From positions 35,734,151 to 35,798,150 of the forward strand of contig NC_054877.1 of NCBI RefSeq assembly GCF_018320785.1: a stretch of DNA of 64,000 nucleotides. Direction: 5' to 3'. A model generated the notes under the pieces. That model had not been told where the DNA came from. It made no database searches and was given only the letters and a program-made list of their open reading frames with translations. How positions within the stretch are numbered: position 1 is the stretch's first letter; every line of letters starts with the position of its first letter. The position numbers and the translations under genes are program-made. This document shows positions 23,463-36,200 of this stretch, one piece after another. The stretch is from Cheilinus undulatus (taxonomy: Eukaryota; Chordata; Actinopteri; Labriformes; Labridae).

Positions 23463-25057
23463 AAGATTTAGTCATCCTCTGCACGCCATGGATTCCTACA
23501 GTGCCTCCTGTCAACTTCCAGGACTGTCTGTGAAGTCTAATCACACTCCTGTCACTCCGAGTCTGTGTAACAGGCTCAACACTGAAGGGGAAGGATTCAG
23601 CAGAGACGAGGCATGTCATTCCTATGATTTAATGTGTGCTTTAAGGTGAGGTAACACGCACTCGGGCTGCCATTGTCGAGGTCCTGAGCCCTGAGGTTTA
23701 CTGATTATGTATGCAGATTTTTGACTTTGCTGTATGGTTTAAGCTCTGTAAATGTGACGAGGTCATGAAGAGTGACAAAGACGCCTCCAAGCTGTTAATC
23801 CTGTCAATCCAACCATTACAGAATGATTTTAATGGTTAGCAACATAACATTTACACATGCTCATTTTAGCTTCTGTACCAGTATCAATGGGCCCATTAGC
23901 AGTTTTGAAGAAACTTTGTCACATATTTTATGTCCTATAGATTTATTGCTAAGAGTTAGATGAAAGGATTGATACCACTGATTGATCTGATTGATCCTGT
24001 ACCGCAGCACTCTAGGATGATAGTTTTAATACACTACCTCATCAACAGTAAGTCTTTATACACACAGCTCACCTGCTTTGATTACAGAACATGAAGTGAA
24101 ACTCTTCAAATGGGGAGTGGTGTTATTTGAGCATCTTTATACAACACATCGCTAAAGAGTGTTGTCAAAGAAGCAGAAACACAAAAAACAAACCTACAAA
24201 ATTAGGCCTGTCGTATGACCTCCTCTGTGTCCCACCCACCCATGTTTTATTGTCATTCTGAGGAAACACCTAAAGCCACATTTACATGTGTGGCACCACC
24301 TCCACTCGGCTCAACAGTACTCAGATTGTGTTTTCAACGGCAGTGTTTACTTTGATAGTACCTCCTCAGCGTAGGCAGGCCCATCATAGTGGAGCTGTGT
24401 CAAACTGCTGTGATGTCCAGCACAACAACAATGGAGGACACTGAAGTGACAGTGTACATTGTTCTTCATCTGCAGCCTTTTGTTGCAAGAAGACAAAGTG
24501 CAAAAAGTGAGACAAACTACTACTGGAAAGTACAGGAGTGGTTGGGAATTTACTGGCAGCACAGAGATTATGACAAAAGGAGTTTGATTCCTCTCATAAC
24601 AGTCTTAGCTGTGATGCTCTGTGACCCCTCTGTGGTCAAAATTGTCTTAACATCACATTTTAGTGAAAGCTCAGCTTGCTTAGAACCTTACCAGAAGTCA
24701 TACCAAAAAATACCAGGAATCAGGTGTGATGGTAAAATGAAAAAAGAAAAATTAAAAAGAGTTGAGACGAATCAAGATGGTGCCACATAGTTGAAAAAAG
24801 CATTCAAAAATGGTCTGGGTGAATTTTTTTTAACACATCAGCCTTATTGTTAATTGAGGATGTTCCCAGGCCACTATTTCCCTCGTTGGCTAAACATTTA
24901 ATTAAACTGCCTTTAGCCAACTAGTCTAAAGTGGAGAAACAAGAAAACAAATTCATCACAGGGTCATTGTCGGTAGAGGATTAGAGGCTCCTGTACCAAT
25001 GAGAGTATGGCTAAAGTCAGCAGCTAGCTCTGAAAGACTCCAGTACACTTATTGTTT
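23463..25057 (+). other. lrrc52: lrrc52 3' untranslated / downstream region
   Basis: No clear end of transcript can be set. The first AATAAA downstream of the stop that I found is at 25101-25106, inside the right copy of the inverted repeat; another is at 25719-25724. A 133-codon frame at 24389-24790 has no recognised domain. The string AAGAGTTAGATGAAAGGATT at 23951 has an inverted counterpart at 25640-25666. Confidence 0.45.
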
Positions 25058-25222
25058 TTAAGTGGAGAAAATACATTTTTTGAGTAATCCCTGATTAGTT
25101 AATAAAACTCACAACATTAGAGGCAACTGATTACATAAAATATAAAGTAACTGAAAAACTATTTCTTGAGTGAACCACTGGGCGGAGTGACAGTGCAGTA
25201 GCCATGTCTGGAGTGTAGTTCC
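25058..25222 (-). repeat. Inverted repeat unit, right copy (pairs with 22310-22476)
   Basis: Reverse complement of the left copy, starting at TTAAGTGGAG and ending GGAGTGTAGTTCC. It keeps an uninterrupted TTAA, showing the likely pre-insertion state of the site used by the MITE next to the left copy. Contains AATAAA at 25101-25106. Confidence 0.9.
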
Positions 25223-27950
25223 GTAGAGTGTAGTTTCAAGTAGAGTTGAAACAGCTGTTTTGGATTTAGGTTAATAGTGTAGTAGTATAAATAGTGTACT
25301 TACTTATAATAGTATAACACTCTAAAGCCCACATACAACTCTATTTACATTTTCTTGCTCAAATCACAGCCATACTGCGCTGCTCCTTTGACAGGCTAAA
25401 TGGTTAGCTTCTCATGTTTACGTCTAGGTGCCAAGGAAAAGCTCTGACAGGAATGCAGCAACTTTAACTGAAGCTACAGCGGCACCTAGTGGTGGGAGGC
25501 TTCATTATAGTTTTAATAGAGCACTTGGCAGGGCTTTCAGGCCTGTTTTTAAAAAATGATACCTAAGTAGTTTACCAAATCATAAATCTTGCAGCGTCTA
25601 ATTTAATATCCAGTTTTATTTTACAGTCAAATACAACACTGGTATCAATCTCTTCATCTAACTCTTGACAGTGTTATCAAAACTATTATTCAAGGTAATC
25701 TGTGGTTCCAGTTTTACTAATAAAGGAGCAGAAAGGCTCTTCAAAATCTAGCCAAATAAAGTTAGGATCACTTCTTTCTTGAACAATTTGCCAGCCAATA
25801 ACAGGAAAACGTCGGCTGTATTTTGCATTTCAAACAATGTTAAACTGATGACTCACTCACTTGAGCTTTATTACTTTATCTAGTTACAGCCCACTCCTCC
25901 TAAGTTGTCAAACACAGCAGCTTGGTTGGTGGTCCAACATATCAAAATCTGATAACACAGGTACCTCTCTAGCATCATTTGTGGACAGTCCTCTCTTTTT
26001 CTGGATGTGTCATTGAAGTGTTGTAACAAAGTAGAGGGCTGTGAGTCAGCTGAGAGTGAAGCTCAAATAAACAAAACTGTAGTTCAGGATGCCCGTTTGA
26101 TGCTTGAGTAAAAGATGTTTTAGGTGTTGATTTGAACCACTTTTTTTTCCATTCTCAGATTGTGCAAAAACATTACATGTCCTGCAGTTACACAGGGAAT
26201 AAAATTCATTTTTATTTTTTAAGGACAGTTAAGTGAATTTTCCCACCAAAAAGCCATAAAATGTGCCTGTTTTTTGGAACACTAATTAGATAGTATTAAC
26301 TCATAGTTGCTTACTAAGTGGTACCTAGGTAGTCACATTTAGATGCTCGAGGCCACAAACCAAGCTGTCGTATTTAATCAGTAAGGACGAAAGGTGTTGC
26401 AAGTAGATAGGATTGTCCATTCGATTGTGATCTTTCTAAAATTAGAAAAGTAGAGATGAGTCAAAAGACCTAAACCCGAGGCTTTTTTCTCTGTGAACAA
26501 AAAAAGTGGCGCCATTAGCGAAAAGCTGCTCATACAGTCTGTTGTTATCTATAATTTTATATATGATAAATACACCTGTTAGGTATTATTATGTACCTTA
26601 ATGTTAGATCCCACTTTGTTCACCACATTACACTCAGAACGTTCACCAGTCGACCTCAATGATGGCAACAAGCATGGTCAAATCTGAAGGTGTAGTCATT
26701 CTGCTCATAGCAATGAAAGAAGAGGATTAAATGCATTCATACCAGTGTAGACGAGTGAACACTTGAGTGTAATATGCAGCTGCATGTTTTCTGCTGATAG
26801 CTCAGCTCCCTCATCTATTAGCCCAGAAACAAACTGCAGTCCAGGGTGTTTTGTGTCGAAGATCTATTTATGAAGTTGAGAGCCGGCTGCTGAGGACTGT
26901 TTTGGCAGCGAGCCCTGCAGGATGACGAGTAAACAGGAGAGTGTGATAATTGATTTCTACTTCATCCTGTCGTTGTTGGTTGGAGTGCAGTGTCCTCTCT
27001 GTTTCTGCATGCACTGTTGATGCACCAAAAAAGCCTTATGTGGTGTGGACAAGTCTTGAGAGCTATCAACAAATAAAAAGATAAACACACATAAGATCCC
27101 ATATATTCATTTCAGAGTATTACTCAGAATGCTCATGCGCCTACTTTTCCTAGTTGGTGAATTGTGCTTTTTATTTCTGCTTTGGATTGGATGAATTTTA
27201 CTAAACTATGAATTTTATGGATCTTCTGTTATGACCATTTAAAGCAATAAGAGAGCTTTTGTGTGAGAGAAAGAAAAAAGTAGAATTACTTTTGTATAGC
27301 TCTACCATTCCCTTGGCTTTGACTGTTACACACTTTAAGAACCTAATCCTTGTTAAAGAAGAGAGCATTTAAAAGAAGCTTCTCCTGTCAGAGGGTGAAC
27401 TTCAAACTTTTCTTTAGAAAGCTACAAAGAGCTGCGGGGGTACTGTAAGAATTGTGTTATCTTGCAACTGTGTCATGAAGACAAAATGGACCTTTTTTAC
27501 TTAAGATATTTTGAAATCACAGTGAGAGAAGCACTGTTAATAATTAAACGAATGATGATGAAACTTCATCTAGCTGCCCTGGATTTAGAGTCCATCATTA
27601 ACATCCTGGCTCACTCAATACGTTTACATGCAAAGTAATCTCAAGCTTTGATTATAGCTCAATTTAACTGGACTACTGACCTTGTCCCAAATTAAATTAT
27701 GCAATTAACTGATGGGATGCATGTCTGCCATAGGTGGCGGTATGACAGCTTTTGCATCTTCTTCCTGTTGATCTTGCTAATTAGCTAGAAGGCAGCTAAA
27801 GGGCTATATGTCCATCTGTGAAAATGTGAACACACTTTACATCTAGCTTATGGTGTTACCTGAAGGCAGGCAAAAACCTGATTTATGCTATGCTTAGCAT
27901 TTATGCTATTCAACTTCCATGTCAAAACCTAGAACACAGAACACTGAGTC
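25223..27950. other. Downstream of lrrc52; no gene seen
   Basis: Unclassified AT-rich DNA. A 27-base inverted match (25640-25666) to 23951-23977 belongs to the ends of a common fish MITE. No exon or RNA gene recognised. Confidence 0.4.
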
Positions 27951-28540
27951 GTCTGGTCAGATTGGTCCGATCTGGGAAACATCCCATATAGAGTCCTTTA
28001 TTTTAAGGGCAATCATCGCCTATCAGAGCAACAAGACACAGTGAGGTAGTAGACATGCTCAGTTCAGTCGTAACCTGAGCTTGAAAGGCAGGCGATGCTG
28101 TAGTGTATGAACAGTGGAGTTTGTTGGTGGATAAAACTCATTCTAAGGCTGGTGAAGAGCAAAAAACTCATCTCCCTGCCAAGAGAAGCTTTCAGTGTGG
28201 CTCTTTGCTCTTGTTTTAATACAGAAATGTGGCCCAGTTCTGATTAAACTGCTGATTTGCTATGGCTAAATCAAAGCTAGTTGATTTGAGTAACTGCTCT
28301 ACCAGCAGCTACTGTATATATCAGTTAAAACTACTAAACCCCGCCTACACTGCTGGCAGCCATTGCTACTCTCTCCTAGGGCAATAAAACCCAGGAGCTA
28401 TCCTCTAGTTCTCAAATGGCACTGATTGGTCAGCTCTGTTTTCAGACCTGGCACAATCGTTTCAAACTAGAGCTTTGCGAGATGGATTTGCCTGACGACG
28501 CTCATGGAATCTGGCCATTCTATCTGCTTTGCAAGGTTAC
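27951..28540. mobile_element. MITE-like repeat, copy 1 of 2 (TCTGCTTTGCAAGGTTAC end)
   Basis: Aligns by eye with 41368-41912: CCTATCAGAGCAACAAGACA versus CCAATCAGAGCAACAAAACA, ACTGATTGGTC, and the shared right end ATCTGCTTTGCAAGGTTAC. The left end is degenerate (TCTGGTCAGATTGGTC). Older than the second copy. Confidence 0.65.
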
Positions 28541-30919
28541 AAACTAGATGGAAGATACTTGTCGAATTAGGCCATGGACGTCCTGGATGTATTGTTGATT
28601 ATGTCAAACTGTAAGTGTGTTTGTCAATCCCAACATTCATATTCAAGCTTGAGATTTCATGATGTGTGGCAAAGACACAATCAATTCAAAATCTGACTGA
28701 ATAGTGTAGTCTGATTATGCCTAAGATTGATTTCCAACCGCTTTATCCAGGTGTGTTTGTCTGACCCTAAAAATGTCCATTTCAATTGGAATTTTGAGTT
28801 ACTGTGAATTTTAAATGTCCAGTTTTGGTCAGACTAACGCAGCACCTTCAACTTTTTCTAACTGCATGTAAACTTACTATCACAATAGCTATGTCCCAAA
28901 TCAGGGGCTGCATTCTTAGGAGGGTGGAGCAGATTATCAAAGGTCAGTTGTCCACCAAATGCAATGTCATTTTCTCAGACAATGGCCAATCATATCCTAG
29001 GATTTATCTCACAAAAACTAAAATGAGTTGACAGACTCAAAGGAGGCTGGCTGGTATTATTATAAAAAGTGGTATTATTACCATTAAAGGGCCTTAAACT
29101 TTCAATATTCCCTTAAAACAATAGGTTTAGCTACAGTGATGTTAGTAATGTTGGCTAGTTCCAGTACAGCTGTTTGAAGTTTCTAGGTTATAGGGTGGCA
29201 CTCAGAAAGAAAAGATAAGGTTGGGGACGGCTTGATTCTTAAAAGGATGCTAACTCTCAATTGGACACAGCTACTGTCAAGTTTACAAGGACACAGGGCT
29301 AAGCTTGGCTTTTTGGTTTGCATCTGGCAAAACCACCATTTATGGTGGTTTTATGCTTCTTTATTAAGAAATTCTCAAACTGACCAACTGCTGACAGACT
29401 ATAAAACTGCAAAGCGTGAGAGGCGGTTGGTTCTGCCAAATGTTATAGTGAGGAAACAGATAATGAGCACACTGGAGCTACTTCATGTGCGCTCTGACTC
29501 TTAACAATGTGTTGGAACATGATCAGTAATGCTACTGAGAAACCTTTCTTCACACATTTACTGGCACTCACATGTCCATATTATTGGTGCTTGTCCAAAA
29601 AAAACAACACATACAGGGTTATTGTTTTGACTTTAAACCTAGCAGGATTACTGAGAAATACAATGCAGCTTCTGGATTCTGCATATGCTCTTTTGCTCTG
29701 ACAAATAGCAACTTTTTTCAGACAATATAACTCCAATCACATAAAAGATAGAAGTTTAATTAAGGGAATGAATCATGATTGAATTCTAATTTAGGTCTTC
29801 AGGTGTCAGGTCCCTGCTTTCATGCATTATTAATGTTTTTAATAACACCTGGGCCTCTCTTGCTATGGAAAATCAAAATGTCTGCCCTGATAAATTCCTT
29901 CATGAGTCAGAATGGTTAGAGGAAATGTTTCTTAAGTCTTTGTTGTAACATTTGTTTCTTACATCACTCAAACCCTCAGGAATGATCTAGTTTGTGTTTG
30001 CTTGTGCTCCCTTGTCACATAAGGGAGTCATCTCCTAACCTTAACATAACAACTAGCACAGCATACGTCACTGGATGCCAAAAGTGTGACCTGAGTACTG
30101 TACCTGTAAGTTGCCTACGGTTTAAAGCAGTACGCAGATGCCTTTGAGCATCTGAACCCTTGGTTGCTCTCATTGCTTTGGTTATAATATATGCATGAGA
30201 TCCTTCAGTATATATTGCATAATGTGCATGTCTATAAGGGTATGTGAAGTACTCTCTCATTTATATCTACATACTAAACGAGCATATAGTCTGACCAGTG
30301 AGGGTGTTTTGTTTGCTAAGTGTGCTGATTAGGACACGTGACGCCTTGGGAAAGGGTGAGGTGGCCTGGAAATAGGCCAGCATGTTGTCCTACTTCACGT
30401 CAGCACAGTGACACAGATGAAACAAAGAAATACCCACATGCTCTTTTTTTAATAACCATGTACATACTTGCTATTCTCGTGCTCAGCACACAAAGCAAAC
30501 AGCAGGCTCTGAAAACCCTCAGTATTGACAGTTTTTCGCTCCATGTGGGCACTTGGAGGTACTTTACAGAAGCTGAATATGCCGAGCTTCAATAACATAC
30601 TAAGTGGATGAGCTGAAATTCAATATTATGCACTTTTTACTCCCCCACACAGCAAACTGAGGCCATATTTAGAGGAACATGTATGCATGTGCTCTGACAC
30701 ACAGAGACAAAAGCATCAGTTCTCCCTCCATCATCGACTCCAACACGAATAACCTCTGAGTTTAATGTGCTGTATAAAAGCTTGAAAGAGCTCTCTCTCG
30801 TTACTGACTCAAACCAGAGCAGCATCTTCCCACATCATCAAAACAGCACAAACTAATATATAAAAGAGTTATATTTGGAAATGTGCCCCTTTGTGTTCTT
30901 GGCAGAACAAAGATGGCAA
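28541..30919. other. Intergenic, between convergent genes; no gene seen
   Basis: Near 28574 the string GTATTGTTGATTATGTCAAA resembles 11222-11246 in the lrrc52 intron, so a short unclassified repeat is shared. Frames at 29232-29504, 29507-29701 and 30338-30595 have no domain features. Confidence 0.4.
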
Positions 30920-31003
30920 TACTGATACGATTTAATGCCTGTCTATAACATATAAAGCTACAGCCGGCTTAGTTTTTAGCTTAGCATAAAGGCAAGACAC
31001 AGG
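30920..31003. repeat. Fragment of a fish MITE (TTAGCTTAGCATAAAGGCAA)
   Basis: AAAGCTACAGCCGGCTTAG followed by TTAGCTTAGCATAAAGGCAA matches the left half of a common teleost MITE. The related right half of another copy is at 33070-33258. Confidence 0.45.
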
Positions 31004-31350
31004 GAATCACGAGCCCTTACTCTCTTAATAAGAAATACCTGCAAGCATCTCCATGCTCAGTAAAAGCAGTTTTTCTTTTTGTTCTACCCACAAGTCACCA
31101 AAAAGAAAAAAACAACACTTGAGGGAGGTTACCTGGCTATCTTTCATCTGGGAGCACCGATGTCTTCTGAATTGCCTGCATGTGCAAAGAGAAGATGGAT
31201 TATGTCTGAGAAAACAGCGCTGCCTCTCTTTGATTTAGTAACTCAGTAAAATAATTCCATCTTCATTTGTAAATTATGTTCTCATTAAGATTAAAATTGT
31301 CATGGTTAACATGGTGAGACGGGCAAAAATGGACACAAGATTAAGTAATT

Positions 31351-31369
31351 AAAAAAAAAAAAAAAAAAA
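31351..31369. repeat. A-tract of 19
   Basis: Nineteen consecutive A residues in intergenic DNA. No retroposon body was recognised immediately upstream, so its origin is open. Confidence 0.9.
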
Positions 31370-31460
31370 GGCCAGCCAGACATGGCTGTTTCTGTTAGCT
31401 AAAACATTTTACTTTAAGTCTCAAAGCAATTAATGCTATCACTTCTTGTAGCTGTTAGCT

Positions 31461-31488
31461 AGCTAGCGAATGCTAACATTCGCTAGCT
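31461..31488. repeat. Perfect 12-bp inverted repeat with 4-base loop
   Basis: AGCTAGCGAATG (31461-31472), loop CTAA, then CATTCGCTAGCT (31477-31488). It lies in a GCTAGC/GCTAAC-rich stretch (31450-31530), so it may reflect simple-sequence composition. Confidence 0.9.
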
Positions 31489-32099
31489 GGCGAATGCTAA
31501 CGTTAGCTTGCACATTAGCATGCTAACAGTAAAACATGGCATTCATGGAGGGTGTGAAGTGTCCATTGTTCCACAATCAATTCTTGCGCATTTTTGAGTG
31601 CGGCAGTAGCAAACACTACATTTCAATATTTCTTATTGTGAATGCACTTCGCACTCAAAATGTTTAGTATTTAGTACAGAAGAATGCGATTCGGGACACA
31701 CTGCACTATTTAAGTGCAGGCCACTGTATGCTATGCTAACAGAAGTATGCTATTTGAGATACACGTATTGAACCGTTAGCATGCTACTGCGCAAGCTAAC
31801 ATTAATGTCCACTAGCTAGCTCACATATTATACAACAGCAGCAGATTTCAATCAAGAAAAAGGCATTTATTGAGACAAAATAAGTTTATTTTCTTTAAGG
31901 GAAGAATGTTAAAATAAAACACAAGTTAGCTGAATTTAACAGTGAGTAAATAGCTGTCAAATTCCAACCATAATTGCCTGATGTTTGTTTGAAACTTGCT
32001 GTTAACAGACTTAGAAAAAAACAGAAGTGGTTCAACCATCTTCACTTCCTGTAAATGCAAAATGGCGGGTGATTTGGGACAATACTAACCTGCTGTGAT

Positions 32100-32490
32100 T
32101 AAGTGCTCTGTACTGCATTTAAGTGTATAGTTTTTCAGACATTGAAAAAGTACTAGACTACTGTGCTCTAGTAAAAGTAAAGTTACTTTGTATAAGATTT
32201 ACTTAGTAGACATAAAAGTAGCATCTATAAATCTACTCAAGTAAAAGTAAAAAGTTATTTAAAATGTACTTTATGTACTGAGTACTGAGAAGCTACTCTT
32301 GATACCCGAGGGTGTTGTACAGTAAAAAATGATCTCTTCTTACTGTGAACTACAAGACATTATGAATCTATAACCAGGTTGTTCGGATGAAAGCTAGAAC
32401 CTCATTTTGGCCTTTAGTGTTATTTTCTTTACTCAGTACTTCATGCTTTTTAAAATGTAGTGAAGTACAGTACTTCCCTCAAAATGTACA
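32100..32490. repeat. Fish interspersed repeat (CTCAAGTAAAAGTAAAAAG family)
   Basis: CTACTCAAGTAAAAGTAAAA, with GTGAAGTACAGTACTTCC further right, matches a short DNA-transposon-derived repeat common in teleosts. Termini and target duplications were not resolved. Confidence 0.5.
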
Positions 32491-33069
32491 TACAATGTCT
32501 GTCTAACTCTGGCCAAGGAAGGTTTACCCTTCTGAAGTGCAACACACCAAAATATAAAAACAAAAAAAATGCTAATAATAGAATAATGTCCATTATGCGT
32601 GCACAACCTTCATCTTTTGGTTTTATACTTTAGATTTACAAAAAAAATGTGTATTTCAAATGACTGAACTGCCTCCAGTTATTATGCTAACAGAAGCTAA
32701 AAGGCTACTAGCTGGCTTAAACTCATATTTATTTTTTTCCCAACTGTCCTAAATTCTAATAGTTTTTAGTGAATGGGTTTCAAAATGGAACAAAAAAGTA
32801 GTCTCCATGTCAACCTGACATCTTTATCTTGGTATCAGAGAAACACGATATATATTTTCTAATGTTTGGACAGAGCTGGACTGACCCACGTCCAGGCAAT
32901 GCAATACACTAAGCTAAAAGACTACAGGCTGTAGCATAAATATAATAATTATAAGTAATACAAAAGCATAATTACTAGATTGTTGAGCTAATGCTTTAGG
33001 TTGGCAATTTATAACCTCCCTGTTGTTCAAATTGTAAATTTAGAATCAACCATTTTTTTCCTCTCCCTG

Positions 33070-33258
33070 ATGATTTGAAAAGATAGATTTCTTTATTTTA
33101 GAATTGAACTCAGCTAACCTGCTTCCACTCCGAAGCTATGCTAAGCTAACATAATACGCTACTGACCACAGATTTTCACTTGTGGACATCTAAGTGGTTA
33201 TCGTTTCCCTGTTTAACACTTGCCAACAAAGCAAACAGGCATATTTCCCAGAATATTA
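33070..33258. repeat. Fish MITE fragment, right half
   Basis: CTTCCACTCCGAAGCTATGC, TAAGCTAACATAATACGCTA and ATATTTCCCAGAATATTAAA follow the order of the right half of the MITE family noted at 30920. Confidence 0.45.
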
Positions 33259-36200
33259 AACGGATTAGACCACTTTTTATGAAGTGCTGTGAAACTGACA
33301 CCTGGTATTCTTAATGGAGATACATTTGTGGTTGAGAGCCATGGTTTCTTTTACATTTGTGTAACCAACACTCATCAGTCGGGCAGAGGTATAGTTGTGA
33401 GGATGTGCTTGAGGACAGAGATGCACTCAGCTGGCTGTGGTCACATCAATAGCACAGCTGTGACTCAAAGTCAGTTCAGTGAATAGACGAGGAAATGCAT
33501 CTCACACAGCGGCTGCATGCAGAGGCTCCTGCAGGCTTGTTCCCGCCTCTGGTGGTGTAACTCGTGTTCTTTGCGCCATTGTGTGCATCCACTGAGCTGA
33601 AGGCTAACTGGCCACTGCAAAACGCCTGCAGATGGTCGATGTGACATCAAGTAAGAGCGGCTCTAACCGACCGTAATAGCCCTCTGACACATCTACTTAC
33701 AAATACCCTCACTCATACACAAACACACACAAAACAGGAAGAAAATCCTTTAGTCACGGCGCCGTGGAATGACTTGCACCAAAGTTAGAAATGAGGATAT
33801 ATATCCAGAGTGCTGCTGCTTGGGAACTGGGGGCCTATTTTCAGTTATTTCAACAAAATTACATCATTAATCACTGCCACATATGGATGACAGCAAAAAA
33901 TTACTCTGCCAAATCTACCGCCCATACTGCTGAACTACTGGAAAATAAAGGAACGGCTGCAACTTATATTAAGTCAAATATATATCTAAGCTGTAAACAT
34001 ACAACGTGTAAAATAGGTTTTGTACTTTTTTTGCTTGAATTATTGTCACTTTTTTCATTTTTAGACTGCAATACAGCACAAAAAGGATACAGAGATAAGC
34101 AAAATGTCTTGTTTTATTCAAGGGCAAGAATAACTTTTTCCTTCTTCATTTTCTTCACCACTATCAGTAACTGTTTGTCTGCTGGGATTTACTTTAACTC
34201 AATGAAATGACTATGTTCAATCTTATGTTACACACTGTATGTTTTCTATTGAACTTGATATGGATACTGAGCCCTCCTCTGCGAATGTGAATATCGATTG
34301 ATGATTAAGAGGAAGCCCCTGCCTCCACTTGGCAGAGAGGAGGTTGGTTCTACTGCTGTTACATGTCTGCACACAGGCTCAGGGGCCTGACAACTCTGTA
34401 TCCTTCCCCAGCAATAAAAGGTCATTTGAGAGGAGTTGGTGTGTCGTTTTGTGCGTCATAGTTCTGCCTGGAGAAGTGTTTTTTATTTTGCTTTGTCTTG
34501 TCTGACCTCCTCATGCTCTTTGAATCTACTTGCACCCTACTTATGCTCCCGGGGTATTTCGAGGTTCAGCTTGTGACTAATTAGTATCCAAGTCAAAAAT
34601 GTATGTCAGTTTTGCTGTTTACACTGGGGCCATGTTAGCGCACGGACAAAGCTGCACAAATGCACGGCAGAAATACAAGTGGCCACGCATGTGCATACAC
34701 AATTGCAGCTGGAAATGAGCTGCATTGTGTATTCTTGGTGCCCAGACCGGTTCACAATTATGTTAATCCAGAGGAGATGGCTGCAGAAGTGAGATAACAA
34801 CATGCTTACTCAGAATAAGCCCCAACTCAAAAGCAGCACAATTATATTTCATACTGAGACAGGGACTCTGCAAATTGGTCTGGGGTATTTCTGCACAATT
34901 CCTTTTGACGAACTCTATTCCTCTTATCACCGGCCTGCCCCTCTTTATCCTTCCCATGCTATTTCTATCTTGTCTAAAGATATTTTTGCCCACAAATCTC
35001 TTTTTTCACATGTCAATTTTCCTGCAGACATCTCTGTTATTGTCTCTGCCAGGGTTTCTATGATGGTATAGCACAGTAGGTAGATAAATAAATTTCTTTA
35101 TTAGAGTTAACTGATAATTAATATGCTTTTTCATGTTTAAGTAAATTTGAGGGTCCATTCTGCAGCATGTAGACTGGCTTGAGCAAATTTATTCTCTCTA
35201 TTTTGAGGGAAACAAAGTGAATCCACCAACACCCCAAAACACATAAAATCTCATATTGTATATTCTATTTTGTTTCAGTAGCAAGTGCAAAAAAACAATG
35301 TTGTGCCTCCTAGCAGGGGTTATATAACTCACTTTTTCTTGGACAGGAGCAGTACCTTCCTGAAGTCTTCTTTCAAACAACAAATGTTAAATTTTTATAT
35401 GCTGCTTTTATACAGTTTGAAGATACAAGTTTTGTTGTAATTTTTAAATGACATTCAGGAAAGCTGAACAATGCTTCCTGAGATGTACAGTAGTATTTGC
35501 TAGCCTTACCCTTTGTCTACAACCCTAATGTCTAAGCTAACCTGCTGTCTGATCCAGCTATTGACATGGTTTGAACAGTTTTAAGAGTAAAGGTGTTAAG
35601 TTTACAAGGGGTTTGAACCAGACGGGAGTCAAATAACCTGCTGGCTCTTATAAATAAACACCAAAATGTATTTCTTTTGGCCTTTACAAGAAAAAAAATC
35701 AGATATGTTTAGTTGATCCATTAGCTGTAATGGGCTGGTTGCAGTTCTCCCCCTTTTTGTCAAGCAATCCATACATTACTTCCCAAATTGTAGTTCTAAC
35801 AGGGTTTGTTTGGTAGGGATTAAAAATTAGCCTTTTATACGGACAGGCTTACTAGGCTTGATGGTAAGGTAAGCTAACCTGCAATACAAGAAAAGTCAGC
35901 ACTCATAGGCAAGACATTACTATGCACATAACTTCCAAAATCAATACTTAAATTCAAATTAAACACGTCATTTACGTGTTACTCTTATGCTGCTCAAAGT
36001 GCTGGTAGAAGTGTTGGATTTTGTTCCCTTTGGCAAGGTCAAAGTAGCTGTAACTTGTTTTTTTCTCTTGGGGATTTTACAGTCTTTGCTAAGCATAGCT
36101 AACATGCTAACTGGTGAGCTTTAGGTAAATGCGTCTGAGATTGCTCTACTTACAACTTTGACCATGTTGATCCTCAGGGTCCTTGCTCATTCTCTTTGAA

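Noticed and set aside
24389-24790. 133-codon open frame downstream of lrrc52
   Set aside because: No domain, no splice context, and the surrounding sequence looks repeat-derived. Treated as chance.
33791-34210. 139-codon open frame in the intergenic region
   Set aside because: No recognisable motif, AT-rich codon use and no promoter or poly(A) context.
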